64,000 nucleotides of DNA from positions 62,001-126,000 of the forward strand of contig NZ_AJLN01000100.1 of assembly GCF_000317285.1 (NCBI RefSeq), in the 5' to 3' direction. The first letter of the stretch is position 1, and each line of letters begins with the position of its first letter. Under the pieces are notes generated by a model that was given only the letters and a program-made list of their open reading frames with translations, was not told the origin of the DNA and did no database searches. This document shows, in pieces, positions 27,762-36,766 of this stretch. A program made the translations under genes and the position numbers. The DNA is from Chlorogloeopsis fritschii PCC 6912. Lineage in GTDB: Bacteria; Cyanobacteriota; Cyanobacteriia; Cyanobacteriales; Nostocaceae.

Positions 27762-27998
27762 TTAGTCGTTTTCCCATTCTTCCCGACCAATCAGATCACC
27801 AATCCGATCGCGTAATAAAAAGTCACACTTTTCTAATTCACATTCAATACATACCCACTCCCGTGCGGGGATGTATTGACATAGTGTATATATTGGCTGT
27901 TGTCTGCTGACCACTCCTTTTTGTACTAGTCGTCGTGCTTCGTCTTGAATTATGTCCAAAGAGTAGTAGCTAATAGAAGGCACCGTATTCACACTCAT
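27762..27998 (-). CDS. DUF4327 family protein
   Basis: A 78-residue protein matching the cyanobacterial DUF4327 family along its length: SYYSLDIIQDEARRLVQKGV, then VSRQQPIYTLCQYIPAREW, VCIECELEKCDFLLRDRIGD and LIGREEW. Two CxxC-like cysteines (CIECELEKC) might bind a metal, but no function is known. It precedes a 990-bp intergenic region and lies on the minus strand with its own promoter region. Confidence 0.85.
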   Translation of the reverse strand: MSVNTVPSISYYSLDIIQDEARRLVQKGVVSRQQPIYTLCQYIPAREWVCIECELEKCDFLLRDRIGDLIGREEWEND

Positions 27999-28920
27999 GA
28001 TCTTTGCTCACAAATTTATACGTAGATGACGTTCCCAAAAATAGCGATCAGGAACAAATATGGTAAGGAACAGGACTATCGCTGACAATTTGTAATTTCG
28101 TATACGGAACTATTTTCATTTTGACGCTACACATCCTCAAAAAATGTAAATAAATATTAAGAATATCAAAAAATCCTGACATTTTGTTTTAAGTCTATCA
28201 AACAACGAGACAGAATTGCTGATTGATAGCTAATATCGTTGTTTAATCTAACTCTGTTTACTCTCAAACCTAACGTTAACGACCTTCAGCTTGGTTTTAA
28301 GGAGAAAGATGGGTGAAAATCCAGAAAGTACATAAAGTACTTTCTTGAACTGCGGACACCTGTCTATAAGAAAACATCAAAGAAATAGCTCTTGGAATAA
28401 AAGGTATAAACTACTGCAAGTCATAGAGGCTACAATACAACACTTAGGATTGTAGAAACTTATTCGTTAACAATTTCTTAAATAAAGTTTCAGCTACTTG
28501 TGAAAGTCTAGCAATGCTGCATAAATGAAATCTTCTCAGGAATTATGTATGAGAATGTTGATACAAGCGATCTACCTCTAGATTAATTGCAAAGCTGATT
28601 TGAGGATTCCGCATTTGACTCGTATAATTACTGTATTTATCAGTATCATAATATTACCTTATAAGAATTTATAAACCCCAAACTTTGGTATGTATATTGT
28701 CTATACTTTTGTTTGTATTTCAATTGTTAAGTTTTGTTTAAATCATATTCTCTACTCATGCCCTTCCTTTGTCCTTCTATGTGCGATCTGCTCTTTGGGT
28801 ACTCTACTTTGAAGCCACACTTTGCATGTCTATGACGAAAACCGCCTTTGGTGGGGGCTGCCTCACCATCTGCCATTTGCCTTTTTCAAATTCAGATATC
28901 AGTTATTAAGTCATATTGAA
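27999..28920. other. Long intergenic region with a hairpin
   Basis: About 920 bp without a credible gene. The most structured place is 28,323-28,345: agaaagtac/gtactttct, a perfect 9-bp stem with a five-base loop, preceded by aaggagaaagatgggtgaaa. A small RNA here is possible but unproven; no T-run follows the stem. Confidence 0.4.
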
Positions 28921-28945
28921 ACAGACGCGATAACATCGCGTCTGT
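28921..28945 (-). terminator. Hairpin terminator candidate of rbfA
   Basis: acagacgcgat and atcgcgtctgt are perfect 11-bp arms with a 3-base loop, 46 bases after the rbfA stop. On the minus strand the stem is followed by ttcaata, so the T-run is poor. Confidence 0.55.
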
Positions 28946-28990
28946 CACAGCCTTGTCTGATTTAATGGAGTTAATTGTTGTTGAAGTTAC

Positions 28991-29410
28991 TTATTTGTCA
29001 AATTCATCATCCTCATAAGTACTGTTGTCTTCATTCTGATCTAGGTTTCCTGGTTGACGCTCTTGTTGGATTTGGTTCAATAGCGACAATACCTTATTAC
29101 CACGTTCTATAGAACGATCCTCAATAAACATTACCTCTGGTGTGCGACGCAGGCGTACCCGTGCACCAAGCTCACTGCGGACATAACCCGTCGCCGACTT
29201 TAAGCCTGCCATTGTTTCTGCCTTGGCTTCTTCTGTGCCATAGATTGATACATAAATTTTGGCGTGTTGCAAATCACCAGAAACATCGACATCGGTAACG
29301 CTTACCATGCCAGTACCCACACGATCATCTTTAATACCGTTGAGCAACATTTGGCTAACTTCCCGTTTAATCAATTCAGCAACACGGGAAACACGGCGAC
29401 TTGTAGCCAT
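28991..29410 (-). CDS. rbfA: Ribosome-binding factor A
   Basis: A single KH-type domain protein (139 aa) needed for 30S maturation and cold growth. Seen: [20 protein letters not shown] at the N-terminus, [20 protein letters not shown] in the middle and [19 protein letters not shown]. The C-terminus is an acidic tail ([16 protein letters not shown]). I set the start at 29,410 (MATSRR), which matches family members; an upstream ATG at 29,464 adds 18 unconserved residues. It follows the ycf33-like gene on the same strand with a gap of about 330 bp, a neighbourhood seen in other cyanobacteria. Confidence 0.93.
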   Translation of the reverse strand: MATSRRVSRVAELIKREVSQMLLNGIKDDRVGTGMVSVTDVDVSGDLQHAKIYVSIYGTEEAKAETMAGLKSATGYVRSELGARVRLRRTPEVMFIEDRSIERGNKVLSLLNQIQQERQPGNLDQNEDNSTYEDDEFDK

Positions 29411-29737
29411 AAAAACCATGCCTCCTGACAGAGGTTGTACTATTTGAATGTGCCACAGCTGCAAGCCGTGGATTTTTTGATACAGACACTTCCCAGTCTA
29501 GCTGGATTCTTTGATTTCTCGAAATACTTTTTTGATTGTTGCAGCACAAAACTATTTTAGTCTCCAAGCTGTTAGCTGAATTTCAATCAAAAAATTTTAA
29601 CTGCGACACACTTTGGGCATTTTTAATCATCCAGATTATACCATGGCTTTTTTAAAGCAAAGAGTACGATACTCCGCAAAATAGGGGCTAGGGACTAGAG
29701 AAGTTGTGAGTTTATTAAATGAACGTCTAGTTTAAGT

Positions 29738-29944
29738 TTAAATTGTACTTAAGCCCAGCATCGCACGCAGGGTGAGGCTAATAAACACTAGCCCGCCTAC
29801 CAACAGCCCCAAAAGGGCGACTAAGGTAACAGGACGTTTTAATAACGGTGCCAATGGAGCAAATAGGCTTATCAAAGCACCCAGCAGGGTGGTAATGAAG
29901 TAGCGTTGGTAGCGAAAGACGTTATCCCAAAATCCATCAAACAT
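29738..29944 (-). CDS. ycf33: DUF751 / Ycf33-like small membrane protein
   Basis: A 68-residue protein with an N-terminal FWDNVFRYQRYFITTLLG motif and two hydrophobic segments (residues about 18-38 and 42-64). This matches DUF751, the cyanobacterial counterpart of algal plastid Ycf33. Function is unknown. It lies upstream of rbfA on the same strand. Confidence 0.82.
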   Translation of the reverse strand: MFDGFWDNVFRYQRYFITTLLGALISLFAPLAPLLKRPVTLVALLGLLVGGLVFISLTLRAMLGLSTI

Positions 29945-30098
29945 CTGGTTTTAAACCGTTTAGTTATCAACTGTATGTTATTTATTCTGCCAGATTAATT
30001 CAATAGTATCTAATTTCAGCAGCGAGTAAATTAGTAAATTGATATAAAATATGTGTCACTAGCCTCTGTTTATATATTTAGTAGCTTAGTTTTAGTAA

Positions 30099-30941
30099 AT
30101 GTTAAGTCAACTACCAAAGCAGATTTGCCCGCGCCCATTTTTAAAATGGGCTGGTGGTAAAAGTAAATTAATTCCTCAATATGTTCCCTTTTTCCCCACT
30201 AATTATAAGAATTATTATGAGCCGTTTTTGGGTGGCGGTGCTGTTTTCTTCTATCTTCAATACCTTCAACCTACTCCAGCTATTTTAACTGATATTAATG
30301 CAGAATTAATCACTACTTATCGTTGCGTACAGGAGAAAGTTGATGACTTAATTATTCTACTTAAAGAGCATCAACGCCAACACAATCGAGATTATTACTA
30401 TAATATTAGGGCTAATCCTGTTCATTCTGAATTGGAGCAAGCCGCTCGTTTAATTTATTTAAATAGAACTTGTTTTAATGGACTTTATCGAGTTAACTCT
30501 CAAGGTAAATTTAACGTTCCTTTAGGTAGATACGATAATCCCAAGATTTGCCAAGAAGATTTGCTGCGTTTAGCTTCTGCCACTCTTGTTAAATCTGAAA
30601 TTAAACAAGCAGATTTTGCAGATGTACTAAATTATGCCACAACTACTGAGGATTTTGTATTTTTTGATCCACCTTATTATCCTATCAGTAATACTAGCTA
30701 TTTCACAGCTTATAGCCGTAATTCTTTTACTGAAAAAGACCAAAAACGTCTTAGAGACATTTGTGCAGAATTAGCCACTCGTGGTGTTAAAGTGATGGTA
30801 TGCAACTCTGATTGTGAGTTTATTAAACAAATTTATATAGAAATAGGTTTTAATATACACCGTATAGAAGCAGCACGGTCTATTAACTCAAATACAAAAA
30901 AACGCGGCATAATTTATGAGTTGTTAATAACATCTTATTAA
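30099..30941 (+). CDS. DNA adenine methyltransferase (D12 class, Dam/DpnM type)
   Basis: The 280-residue N6-adenine MTase carries motif X in PFLKWAGGKSKLIPQY (residues about 14-29), the SAM motif I EPFLGGGAVFFYL, the conserved LNRTCFNGLYRVN block and catalytic motif IV DPPYY. It is a member of the alpha (D12) class, many of which modify GATC; the target is not proven here. A PD-(D/E)XK-type gene ends head to tail with it, overlapping by 4 bases, so the two form a small restriction-modification system. Codon usage is more AT-rich than in neighbouring housekeeping genes, in line with transfer. Confidence 0.92.
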   Translation: MLSQLPKQICPRPFLKWAGGKSKLIPQYVPFFPTNYKNYYEPFLGGGAVFFYLQYLQPTPAILTDINAELITTYRCVQEKVDDLIILLKEHQRQHNRDYYYNIRANPVHSELEQAARLIYLNRTCFNGLYRVNSQGKFNVPLGRYDNPKICQEDLLRLASATLVKSEIKQADFADVLNYATTTEDFVFFDPPYYPISNTSYFTAYSRNSFTEKDQKRLRDICAELATRGVKVMVCNSDCEFIKQIYIEIGFNIHRIEAARSINSNTKKRGIIYELLITSY

Positions 30942-31447
30942 AGATGTTTGTTTGCCCAAGCAATAAATCTATCTAAGCTATGAACTGCTAGTAAATTGTG
31001 GTTATCAGTTTCTCTTTCTTTGAGCCAGTCTATAGCACCTTCTCTCATACCTTCACCACCAATAACGATAATAGTAGGTGCTGGATATGAGTATTGAATA
31101 TTTAAGTTCAAGTAAGGAAACTTCTCATCTACAGAACCTTCACTTTCTTGCCATTTACATTCAATAATTAATCCAGATGGCATTGTTGATAAACCAACAA
31201 CATAAAAATCAACATAAATATCTGTTTGATAAATGCCAGTTCCTATATAAACCTGTTTGGCATAACGTTTTGGTAATAAAGTAGAAGTTAAAATAAATTC
31301 TCGTCTCTGCTTTTTGGGAACATGAGAACAAACTTGAAAATATCCATGTGCCCTTAATGTAGTTTCCACATGATTTTCTAATATTTCACCAGACTTATTA
31401 GCCCGTGCGCCTTGAGTTCTAATCATCTGAATTCCTTTAGCTGCCAT
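30938..31447 (-). CDS. Putative type II restriction endonuclease (PD-(D/E)XK fold)
   Basis: A 169-residue protein with KSGEILENHVETTLRAHGYF at the N-terminus and a nuclease-like core: IYVDFYVVG followed by GLIIECKWQESEGSVDEKFP, i.e. an Asp and then E-C-K, the PD-(D/E)XK pattern. It converges on and overlaps the adenine methyltransferase by 4 bases, which strongly suggests it is the cognate restriction enzyme. Length is short but within the range of small type II enzymes. I do not recognise a specific prototype, so the recognition site is unknown. Confidence 0.75.
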   Translation of the reverse strand: MAAKGIQMIRTQGARANKSGEILENHVETTLRAHGYFQVCSHVPKKQRREFILTSTLLPKRYAKQVYIGTGIYQTDIYVDFYVVGLSTMPSGLIIECKWQESEGSVDEKFPYLNLNIQYSYPAPTIIVIGGEGMREGAIDWLKERETDNHNLLAVHSLDRFIAWANKHL

Positions 31448-31648
31448 CCGCGCTTATTCTAGGATTTCATGGAAGTAGCAGTAAAGAGTCAGTTACTTAA
31501 TATGAATTTTCAATAGGGAATAGGTGAGTGATTATAATCGTTATACTGGTACATTTGTATCCATTATTTAAATACATTTGTATTAAAAAGAAAAGCTGAC
31601 AACAGTGTAATTATTATGAGGTGATTGAGAATAAAATTACCTCACGCT

Positions 31649-32872
31649 TTAGTTAATCTGAACTTTAGTAGTGGCATTGCGGATTTCCCATGCCAGTTCT
31701 AAAATTTGAGTCCAGCGTTTTTGTACTTGTTTAGGAGTGCATTTGAGGATTTTGGCGATCGCTTGATCGTTCACTTTAGCAATTTTCAGTTGCAATATTT
31801 GTCGTTGCGCTGCGGAAAGCTGACTCCAAAAATGTTTCCACTGCCCGGAAGAAAGTCCCAGCTTTTGGTCTAGACTAATACCCAACCATTGATGTACCAA
31901 TTGCCACTGGTGAGTGCGAGCAAACTTTTCTACGTGGTACTTAAAACGCTGTTGCAGATAATCGCGTTGGCGGTTAGTTAAACCGAGAATTTGGTCAATT
32001 TCTAGTGGGGAAAGGTCTTGGAGCTTTAATACTAGATATTCTACACAGTCATGTTGACCTTGAGATTCCAAATATTTGACCAATTCAGAAATTACGCGAT
32101 CGCGCTCGCTATCTTCAGCTAGATCGAAAGTTTGTTGGGCAATCATTTGCGATCGCAGCTGTTGTACAGCTGAGTGACGCAGATAAGATTCAGCTTCTTC
32201 AGTCTTGGCAGATTCTATTGCCATTTCAAAATCAACGCTGGTTTCTTGAGGTTGACGACGGGCAAAAGTTTGGGCACGCAATATAATTAACTGCTGATTT
32301 GCACCACCATGTAAATTAATACGACGTTTGGCATACTGTTCGGTGAACGCCATATATTCAGCTAGTTGCAATTGCGTGCGTGGCGTATAGTCTTCAGGCA
32401 ATTCATTTTCCCGCCGAAAAACCTTAATAGCTTCGATATAGAATGCTTGCAGAAAATCTTCAATCAAGCTGTAACGAGCCTGAAACCCAACCTCAGAACC
32501 AGAAATGGAAATGTAACGATAAACCATAGCACCCAAACAGCTATGTAATTCCACACGCCCTTGTTTAGAACCTAGTTGATAGTAACGCAGGCATTTGTGC
32601 CAACGATGACGTGCTAAAGTAACTTGCCAGGAAATAATTTGTCCGGAGTTTTGAATGCGTTGGCTTTTATGGCAAATGCGTTCTACTTCTGTAGCTATAC
32701 GCTTTGCTACAGCTTGTACACAGCCAGGCGCTGCTTTTACTTGTGCTTGTATTTCTTGACACAATAGCTCGATTAAAGTATCTGTGTGGGCGACAGAGGA
32801 TTTGGCACTGACAAGGTGAGGATCGAAAGCGGTAGCGAGTTTCATGACTTTCCGTGTGAGTGGTTTTTGCAC
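31649..32872 (-). CDS. HetZ-family (heterocyst differentiation-related) regulator
   Basis: A 407-residue soluble, mostly helical protein with the block KCLRYYQLGSKQGRVELHSC and the later SLIEDFLQAFYIEAIKVFRREN, which I associate with HetZ and HetZ-related proteins. The C-terminal part, AQRQILQLKIAKVNDQAIAKILKCTPKQVQKRW, looks like a sigma-region-4-type helix-turn-helix. In Anabaena HetZ (about 400 aa) acts early in heterocyst differentiation as a DNA-binding regulator. Several paralogues exist and some are not needed for heterocysts, so exact role is open. It is monocistronic with about 330 bp of leader. Confidence 0.62.
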   Translation of the reverse strand: MQKPLTRKVMKLATAFDPHLVSAKSSVAHTDTLIELLCQEIQAQVKAAPGCVQAVAKRIATEVERICHKSQRIQNSGQIISWQVTLARHRWHKCLRYYQLGSKQGRVELHSCLGAMVYRYISISGSEVGFQARYSLIEDFLQAFYIEAIKVFRRENELPEDYTPRTQLQLAEYMAFTEQYAKRRINLHGGANQQLIILRAQTFARRQPQETSVDFEMAIESAKTEEAESYLRHSAVQQLRSQMIAQQTFDLAEDSERDRVISELVKYLESQGQHDCVEYLVLKLQDLSPLEIDQILGLTNRQRDYLQQRFKYHVEKFARTHQWQLVHQWLGISLDQKLGLSSGQWKHFWSQLSAAQRQILQLKIAKVNDQAIAKILKCTPKQVQKRWTQILELAWEIRNATTKVQIN

Positions 32873-33200
32873 CTAAACTTTCATAGCAACAGATGCAAGC
32901 GTAAATCTCTCGATTTGCATATCTCAGGAGCGATCGCTTCTCTGCTGATATTTAAGAATGTAAGAAATTTCCTCTAGTTCCAGGGAAAGCTATGTGTCGG
33001 TTTTTCTAAAAGCATCCTGGCAAGGGGTAACACATGGATGTTTGCTCTCATCCCCAAGTAGACAAAATCCTTATGCTGTCAAGATTTAACTATAGCTTTG
33101 TCATAACTGCTTCTCGGCTTGCAACTATGACGATCGTTAAACTGGAGTGTTTTGATTTTTAATTTCCGAAATTCAAAGGCTAACTCGTGAAGTTATAGTG

Positions 33201-33860
33201 TTATACCCACACGGCTGCTTTTTCCCAACCCAAACCCTGCCTGAGGATATTTGGTTCATCCCCCGTTAAGTCCAAAATCGTAGACACTTCATAACTTGGT
33301 TCTTCACCAGTGTCTACAATCACATCAACTAAATTATCTAGGCGATCAAACAACTCCACTCGCGACACCATAGGTTCTGTTTCCATTCCCACAAATCCAT
33401 CACCCGTCTCATCGGGTGGCAAATGGGCAGAAGTCGAAATAATCGGATTCCCCAGTGCTGCCAACAACGCCAAACACACAGTATGATCTGGTACTCTGAT
33501 GCCAGTAGTTTTTCGCTTCGGATTTTGCACTAGACGCGGTACTAGTTTAGTAGCAGGTAGTAAAAAGGTGTATGGCCCCGGAATTAAATGTTTCATAATC
33601 CGATAGGCGCTGTCGCTGACAATCGCATAAGTTGCCACATTAGAAAGCGATGAACACAAAAACGTCAGTGGTTTATCATTAGCTAGTTGCTTGATGTTCC
33701 GTACTCGTTCTACTGCCGACTTCGCGTTTAGATCGCAGCCGATCGCATAGACTGTATCAGTAGGATAGAGCATGACTGCACCATCACAGAGTGCCGCCTT
33801 AATTTCTTCTATTCGGCGAGTTTGGGGATTATCAGGATGAATTGAGAAAATTTTTGCCAT
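33201..33860 (-). CDS. Sua5/YciO/TsaC-family threonylcarbamoyl-AMP synthase-like protein
   Basis: A 219-residue YrdC-type domain: LCDGAVMLYPTDTVYAIGCD near the N-terminus, the KPLTFLCSS ATP/threonine site and the IISTSAHLPPDETGDG loop. The family makes threonylcarbamoyl-AMP for the t6A37 modification of tRNAs. The protein is short, without the Sua5 C-terminal domain, so it is TsaC/YciO-like; YciO members may not do the tRNA reaction. It is divergent from larC with an STRR-like gttaatggctaat tract in between. Confidence 0.88.
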   Translation of the reverse strand: MAKIFSIHPDNPQTRRIEEIKAALCDGAVMLYPTDTVYAIGCDLNAKSAVERVRNIKQLANDKPLTFLCSSLSNVATYAIVSDSAYRIMKHLIPGPYTFLLPATKLVPRLVQNPKRKTTGIRVPDHTVCLALLAALGNPIISTSAHLPPDETGDGFVGMETEPMVSRVELFDRLDNLVDVIVDTGEEPSYEVSTILDLTGDEPNILRQGLGWEKAAVWV

Positions 33861-33882
33861 AGCTCGAAATGGGAAAAGTGGT

Positions 33883-33948
33883 TAATGGTTAATTGTTAAT
33901 GGCTAATGGCTAGTGACGATTAACCATTAGTAATTAGCAATTAGCAAC
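33883..33948. repeat. gttaatggctaat-type repeat tract
   Basis: Units ggttaat, ggttaatt, gttaatggctaatggctagt, then an inverted block aaccattagtaattagcaat form an imperfect hairpin in the divergent promoter region of Sua5-like and larC genes. Confidence 0.55.
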
Positions 33949-33974
33949 TAACTACTAAAACTATTGTATTTCGT

Positions 33975-35315
33975 ATGAGTCAGCTTGCTTATCTTCAATG
34001 CCCAACAGGTATTTCCGGTGATATGTGCTTGGGAACATTGGTAAGTCTGGGTGTTCCGGTGGAATTTTTAATAGAAAAGCTCAATGGTTTGGGAATTGAG
34101 CATGAATATAAGTTATGGGCAGAACTTGTCTTGCATAACGGGCAGCAAGCAACAAAGGTTCATGTAGAGCTATTGCACAACCGCGATCGCCAACACAGTC
34201 ACCATCACCATCACCCTCACCACCGTCACTTGGGCGAAATTGAAGAGATGATTCTTAAGGCAGAGTTGCCAGAAAGAGCAGAAACTTGGAGTTTGGCTGT
34301 ATTTCGGCAATTAGCAATTGCAGAAGGAGCTGTGCATGGTATTGCTCCAGAAAAAGTTCACTTTCATGAGGTGGGTGCAGTTGATGCAATTGTAGACATT
34401 GTTGGTACTTGCTTGGGGTTAGATTGGTTGGGTATTGATAGTAATGAACAAGGATTGCCGTTACTTTACTGCTCCGCATTTCCGACTGGTGGAGGAACAG
34501 TGCGTGCAGCCCACGGACAAATGCCTGTACCAGTACCAGCAGTGTTGAAGTTATGGGAAATGCGCGGCTGTCCAGTTTATAGTAACGGTATCGAACGGGA
34601 ACTAGTCACACCCACAGGAGCAGCGATCGCCACAACTCTAGCTCAAAGCTTTGGTGCGCCACCCCCGATGACGATTAAAAAAGTTGGGTTGGGAGCAGGT
34701 TCTTTGAGTTTACCAATTCCTAATATATTACGTCTGTGGTTGGGTGAAGCAGTTAAGCACGAACAGGTAAAAGGGAACAGGGAACGGGGAACGGGGAACA
34801 GGGATACATTGCCTCTAAACCCAACACATAAATTATCCGCTACAAACATCAATCCGACATTAGAAACTATTTCGGTACTGGAAACCCAAATAGATGATTT
34901 AAATCCCCAAGCGTTCGGTTATGTATTTGAAGCATTATTTGCTGCTGGGGCGGTGGATGTTTTTACTCAATCTATTGGCATGAAAAAATCTCGTCCAGGA
35001 ATTTTGGTGACTGTAATTTGCCATCCAGAAAATTTACCTAATTGTGAAGCTGTTTTATTTCGCGAAACTACTACTTTAGGAATTCGGCGCTTTACTCAAC
35101 AGCGGGCAATTTTAGAGCGAGAAATTCAATCAGTGGCAACAGAATATGGTGTGGTGCGTGTCAAAGTGGCATGGACGCAACAAGCAGAAAAGAGAATTAT
35201 AAATAACGTACAGCCAGAGTACGAAGATTGTGCAGAATTAGCAAGAAAACATCAGATTTCTTTACGGGAGATTCAGCGGGTAGCGCTACAGAATTGGTAT
35301 TTACAAAAGAGTTAA
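33975..35315 (+). CDS. larC: LarC-family nickel-insertion protein with in-frame repeat insert
   Basis: A 446-residue LarC (DUF111) protein: N-terminal [20 protein letters not shown], core [20 protein letters not shown] and [11 protein letters not shown], and the C-terminal [18 protein letters not shown] part. LarC puts nickel into the pincer cofactor of lactate racemase-type enzymes. In lactobacilli larC needs a programmed frameshift; here one frame covers both halves. A His-rich loop ([15 protein letters not shown], residues about 75-89) may store metal. Residues about 264-284 ([14 protein letters not shown]) come from a gggaacg heptamer repeat. No larA, larB or larE is in the window, so its client is unknown. 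Confidence 0.88.
   Translation: MSQLAYLQCPTGISGDMCLGTLVSLGVPVEFLIEKLNGLGIEHEYKLWAELVLHNGQQATKVHVELLHNRDRQHSHHHHHPHHRHLGEIEEMILKAELPERAETWSLAVFRQLAIAEGAVHGIAPEKVHFHEVGAVDAIVDIVGTCLGLDWLGIDSNEQGLPLLYCSAFPTGGGTVRAAHGQMPVPVPAVLKLWEMRGCPVYSNGIERELVTPTGAAIATTLAQSFGAPPPMTIKKVGLGAGSLSLPIPNILRLWLGEAVKHEQVKGNRERGTGNRDTLPLNPTHKLSATNINPTLETISVLETQIDDLNPQAFGYVFEALFAAGAVDVFTQSIGMKKSRPGILVTVICHPENLPNCEAVLFRETTTLGIRRFTQQRAILEREIQSVATEYGVVRVKVAWTQQAEKRIINNVQPEYEDCAELARKHQISLREIQRVALQNWYLQKS
34773..34803. repeat. gggaacg STRR inserted in frame in larC
   Basis: Four tandem copies of gggaaca/gggaacg are read as [10 protein letters not shown] inside LarC, at the junction between its N-terminal and C-terminal parts. 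Confidence 0.75.
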
Positions 35316-35359
35316 CACTCAATAGTCATTATTCACTTATACTTTGATACTATATGTGC

Positions 35360-35636
35360 ATGACTAAATTAAAGAAATTAGTAGAGCAATTTCTCAAGCA
35401 CCCAACAGAAGTGCAGTTTGAGGATGTGCGCTATCTGCTCTAAGCTTTTTGGCTTTGAAGAAAAAAGGTCTAAAGGTAGCCATCATAGCTTTCGAGATTC
35501 ACTCGGTAGAAAGATTACTATACCCAAAAAAGGCGGACAGAAAGTTAAAGGAGTATACGTACAGCAAATTGTAGAGCTATTAAATTTGGAAGAGTGGAGT
35601 GATGAAGACACTGAACCAGAAGAACAAGCAGATTAA
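35360..35636 (+). pseudogene. hicA: HicA-type mRNA interferase toxin, broken by a +1 frameshift
   Basis: ATG 35,360 opens MTKLKKLVEQFLKHPTEVQF and reaches a TAA at 35,441 right after EDVRYLL. One base later the +1 frame continues as KLFGFEEKRSKGSHHSFRDS up to a stop at 35,636. Joined, these give a complete HicA (about 91 aa, dsRNA-binding-like fold with the catalytic His in GSHHSF). The overlap with the antitoxin gene (35,602) and its gene order are those of hicAB. A single base insertion, a sequencing error, or a programmed shift at ctc-taa-g would all explain it. As written, no intact toxin is made. Confidence 0.8.
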
Positions 35637-35982
35637 GAAGCCGTCCTTAGAATATTATTTAAATCTTCAGTATCCAGTCACAATTTATCCCGATCTAGAA
35701 AGTGGATATGTAGCTCACATTAAAGACTTGCCAGGATGTCTCATCCAAGGCGAAACAATAGAAGAGACGATGGCAAACATTAATGAGGCGCGAGAATTGT
35801 GGATTGAGACAGCTTACGAAGCAGGAGATAATATTCCTCTACCCAGCACAGATGATAATTACAGTGGAAAATTACTTTTGCGAATGCCAAAATCTCTGCA
35901 TCGAAGTTTGGCTGAAGCCGCAGAACAAGAAAATGTAAGTCTTAATCAGTATATTGTTTATTTGTTAAGTGCATCAATGTAG
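35602..35982 (+). CDS. hicB: HicB-type antitoxin
   Basis: The 126-residue protein has an N-terminal HicB-like domain (YPVTIYPDLESGYVAHIKDL, then PGCLIQGETIEETMANINEA) and a C-terminal ribbon-helix-helix (LLLRMPKSLHRSLAEAAEQE). HicB binds and blocks HicA and represses the operon. It overlaps the hicA end by 35 bases. The start is ATG 35,602 (GTG 35,599 adds one residue). It is intact although the toxin is frameshifted, as is common in decaying modules. Confidence 0.9.
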   Translation: MKTLNQKNKQIKKPSLEYYLNLQYPVTIYPDLESGYVAHIKDLPGCLIQGETIEETMANINEARELWIETAYEAGDNIPLPSTDDNYSGKLLLRMPKSLHRSLAEAAEQENVSLNQYIVYLLSASM

Positions 35983-36122
35983 ATGATATTTTAAGTAGGC
36001 GATCGCATTTTTACTGTTGCTAACGCCAAAATAAAAATAGATTGCTAAATATATATTGGAGGCACGACGAATACCTCTCTAATTGTCATTTGAAGTCAGG
36101 TATTGTCTGCCCTTGAAAACTT

Positions 36123-36734
36123 ATGACTCAAGAATTTTTTCGTAACAAAAAACAACTATTTGACCACTGGGCACCAAGCTACGACTGGCTCTTTCCTTCA
36201 GTATTTTACCAAGCTATTCACAAGCGGCTACTGGAATATGTCAATTTACCACCCCAAGCAAATGTACTCGATTTAGGCTGTGGTACTGGACGTCTGCTAA
36301 ATCGTCTGGCAGATCGCTTCCCAGACTTGCGTGGTACGGGATTGGATCTATCTTCCCAGATGTTGCGGGTTGCACGACGTAGTAACCGCCACCATCCGCG
36401 TTTAATTTACATTGAAGGCAAAGCCGAATCTCTTCCTTTTGCTGACGGGCAGTTTGATGCTGTTTTCAATACCATAAGCTTCTTGCATTATCCCGAACCA
36501 AAACAGGTTTTTGCTGAAGTAGCGCGGGTACTCAAAGAAGGTGGAAGCTTTTACTTAGCAGATACCAGCATCCCAAATCAAGCAGAACTCCAATTCAAAC
36601 AAATAATTGGTGGTATTAGATTGTACAGCCAAAACAACCGCGAGCTTTTAGGCTCTTCTTGCGAACTTAAATGCGTAGCTCACCATTATTTACTTGGCCC
36701 TGTTTTACTTACAATTTTTACTAAATCCGTCTGA
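36123..36734 (+). CDS. Class I SAM-dependent methyltransferase
   Basis: A 203-residue protein with motif I VLDLGCGTGRLLNRLADRFP (residues about 45-64), acidic motif GTGLDLSSQM and the motif IV/V region FDAVFNTISFLHY of a Methyltransf_11-type domain. It resembles UbiE/MenG-like small-molecule methyltransferases, but no substrate-specific feature is visible. It is monocistronic. Another paralogue in the same genome is likely to be the true quinone methyltransferase. Confidence 0.85.
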   Translation: MTQEFFRNKKQLFDHWAPSYDWLFPSVFYQAIHKRLLEYVNLPPQANVLDLGCGTGRLLNRLADRFPDLRGTGLDLSSQMLRVARRSNRHHPRLIYIEGKAESLPFADGQFDAVFNTISFLHYPEPKQVFAEVARVLKEGGSFYLADTSIPNQAELQFKQIIGGIRLYSQNNRELLGSSCELKCVAHHYLLGPVLLTIFTKSV

Positions 36735-36738
36735 TAAA

Positions 36739-36759
36739 GGTTACAGGTTACAGGTTACA
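36739..36759. repeat. STRR: three copies of ggttaca
   Basis: Three perfect tandem heptamers just after the methyltransferase stop, in the gap between convergent genes. Confidence 0.85.
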
Positions 36760-36766
36760 GTTTTTA

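Noticed and set aside
35441-35443. Certain programmed frameshift in hicA
   Set aside because: The ctc-taa-g context resembles prfB only loosely and no stimulating Shine-Dalgarno-like element is clear, so it is kept as a possibility only.
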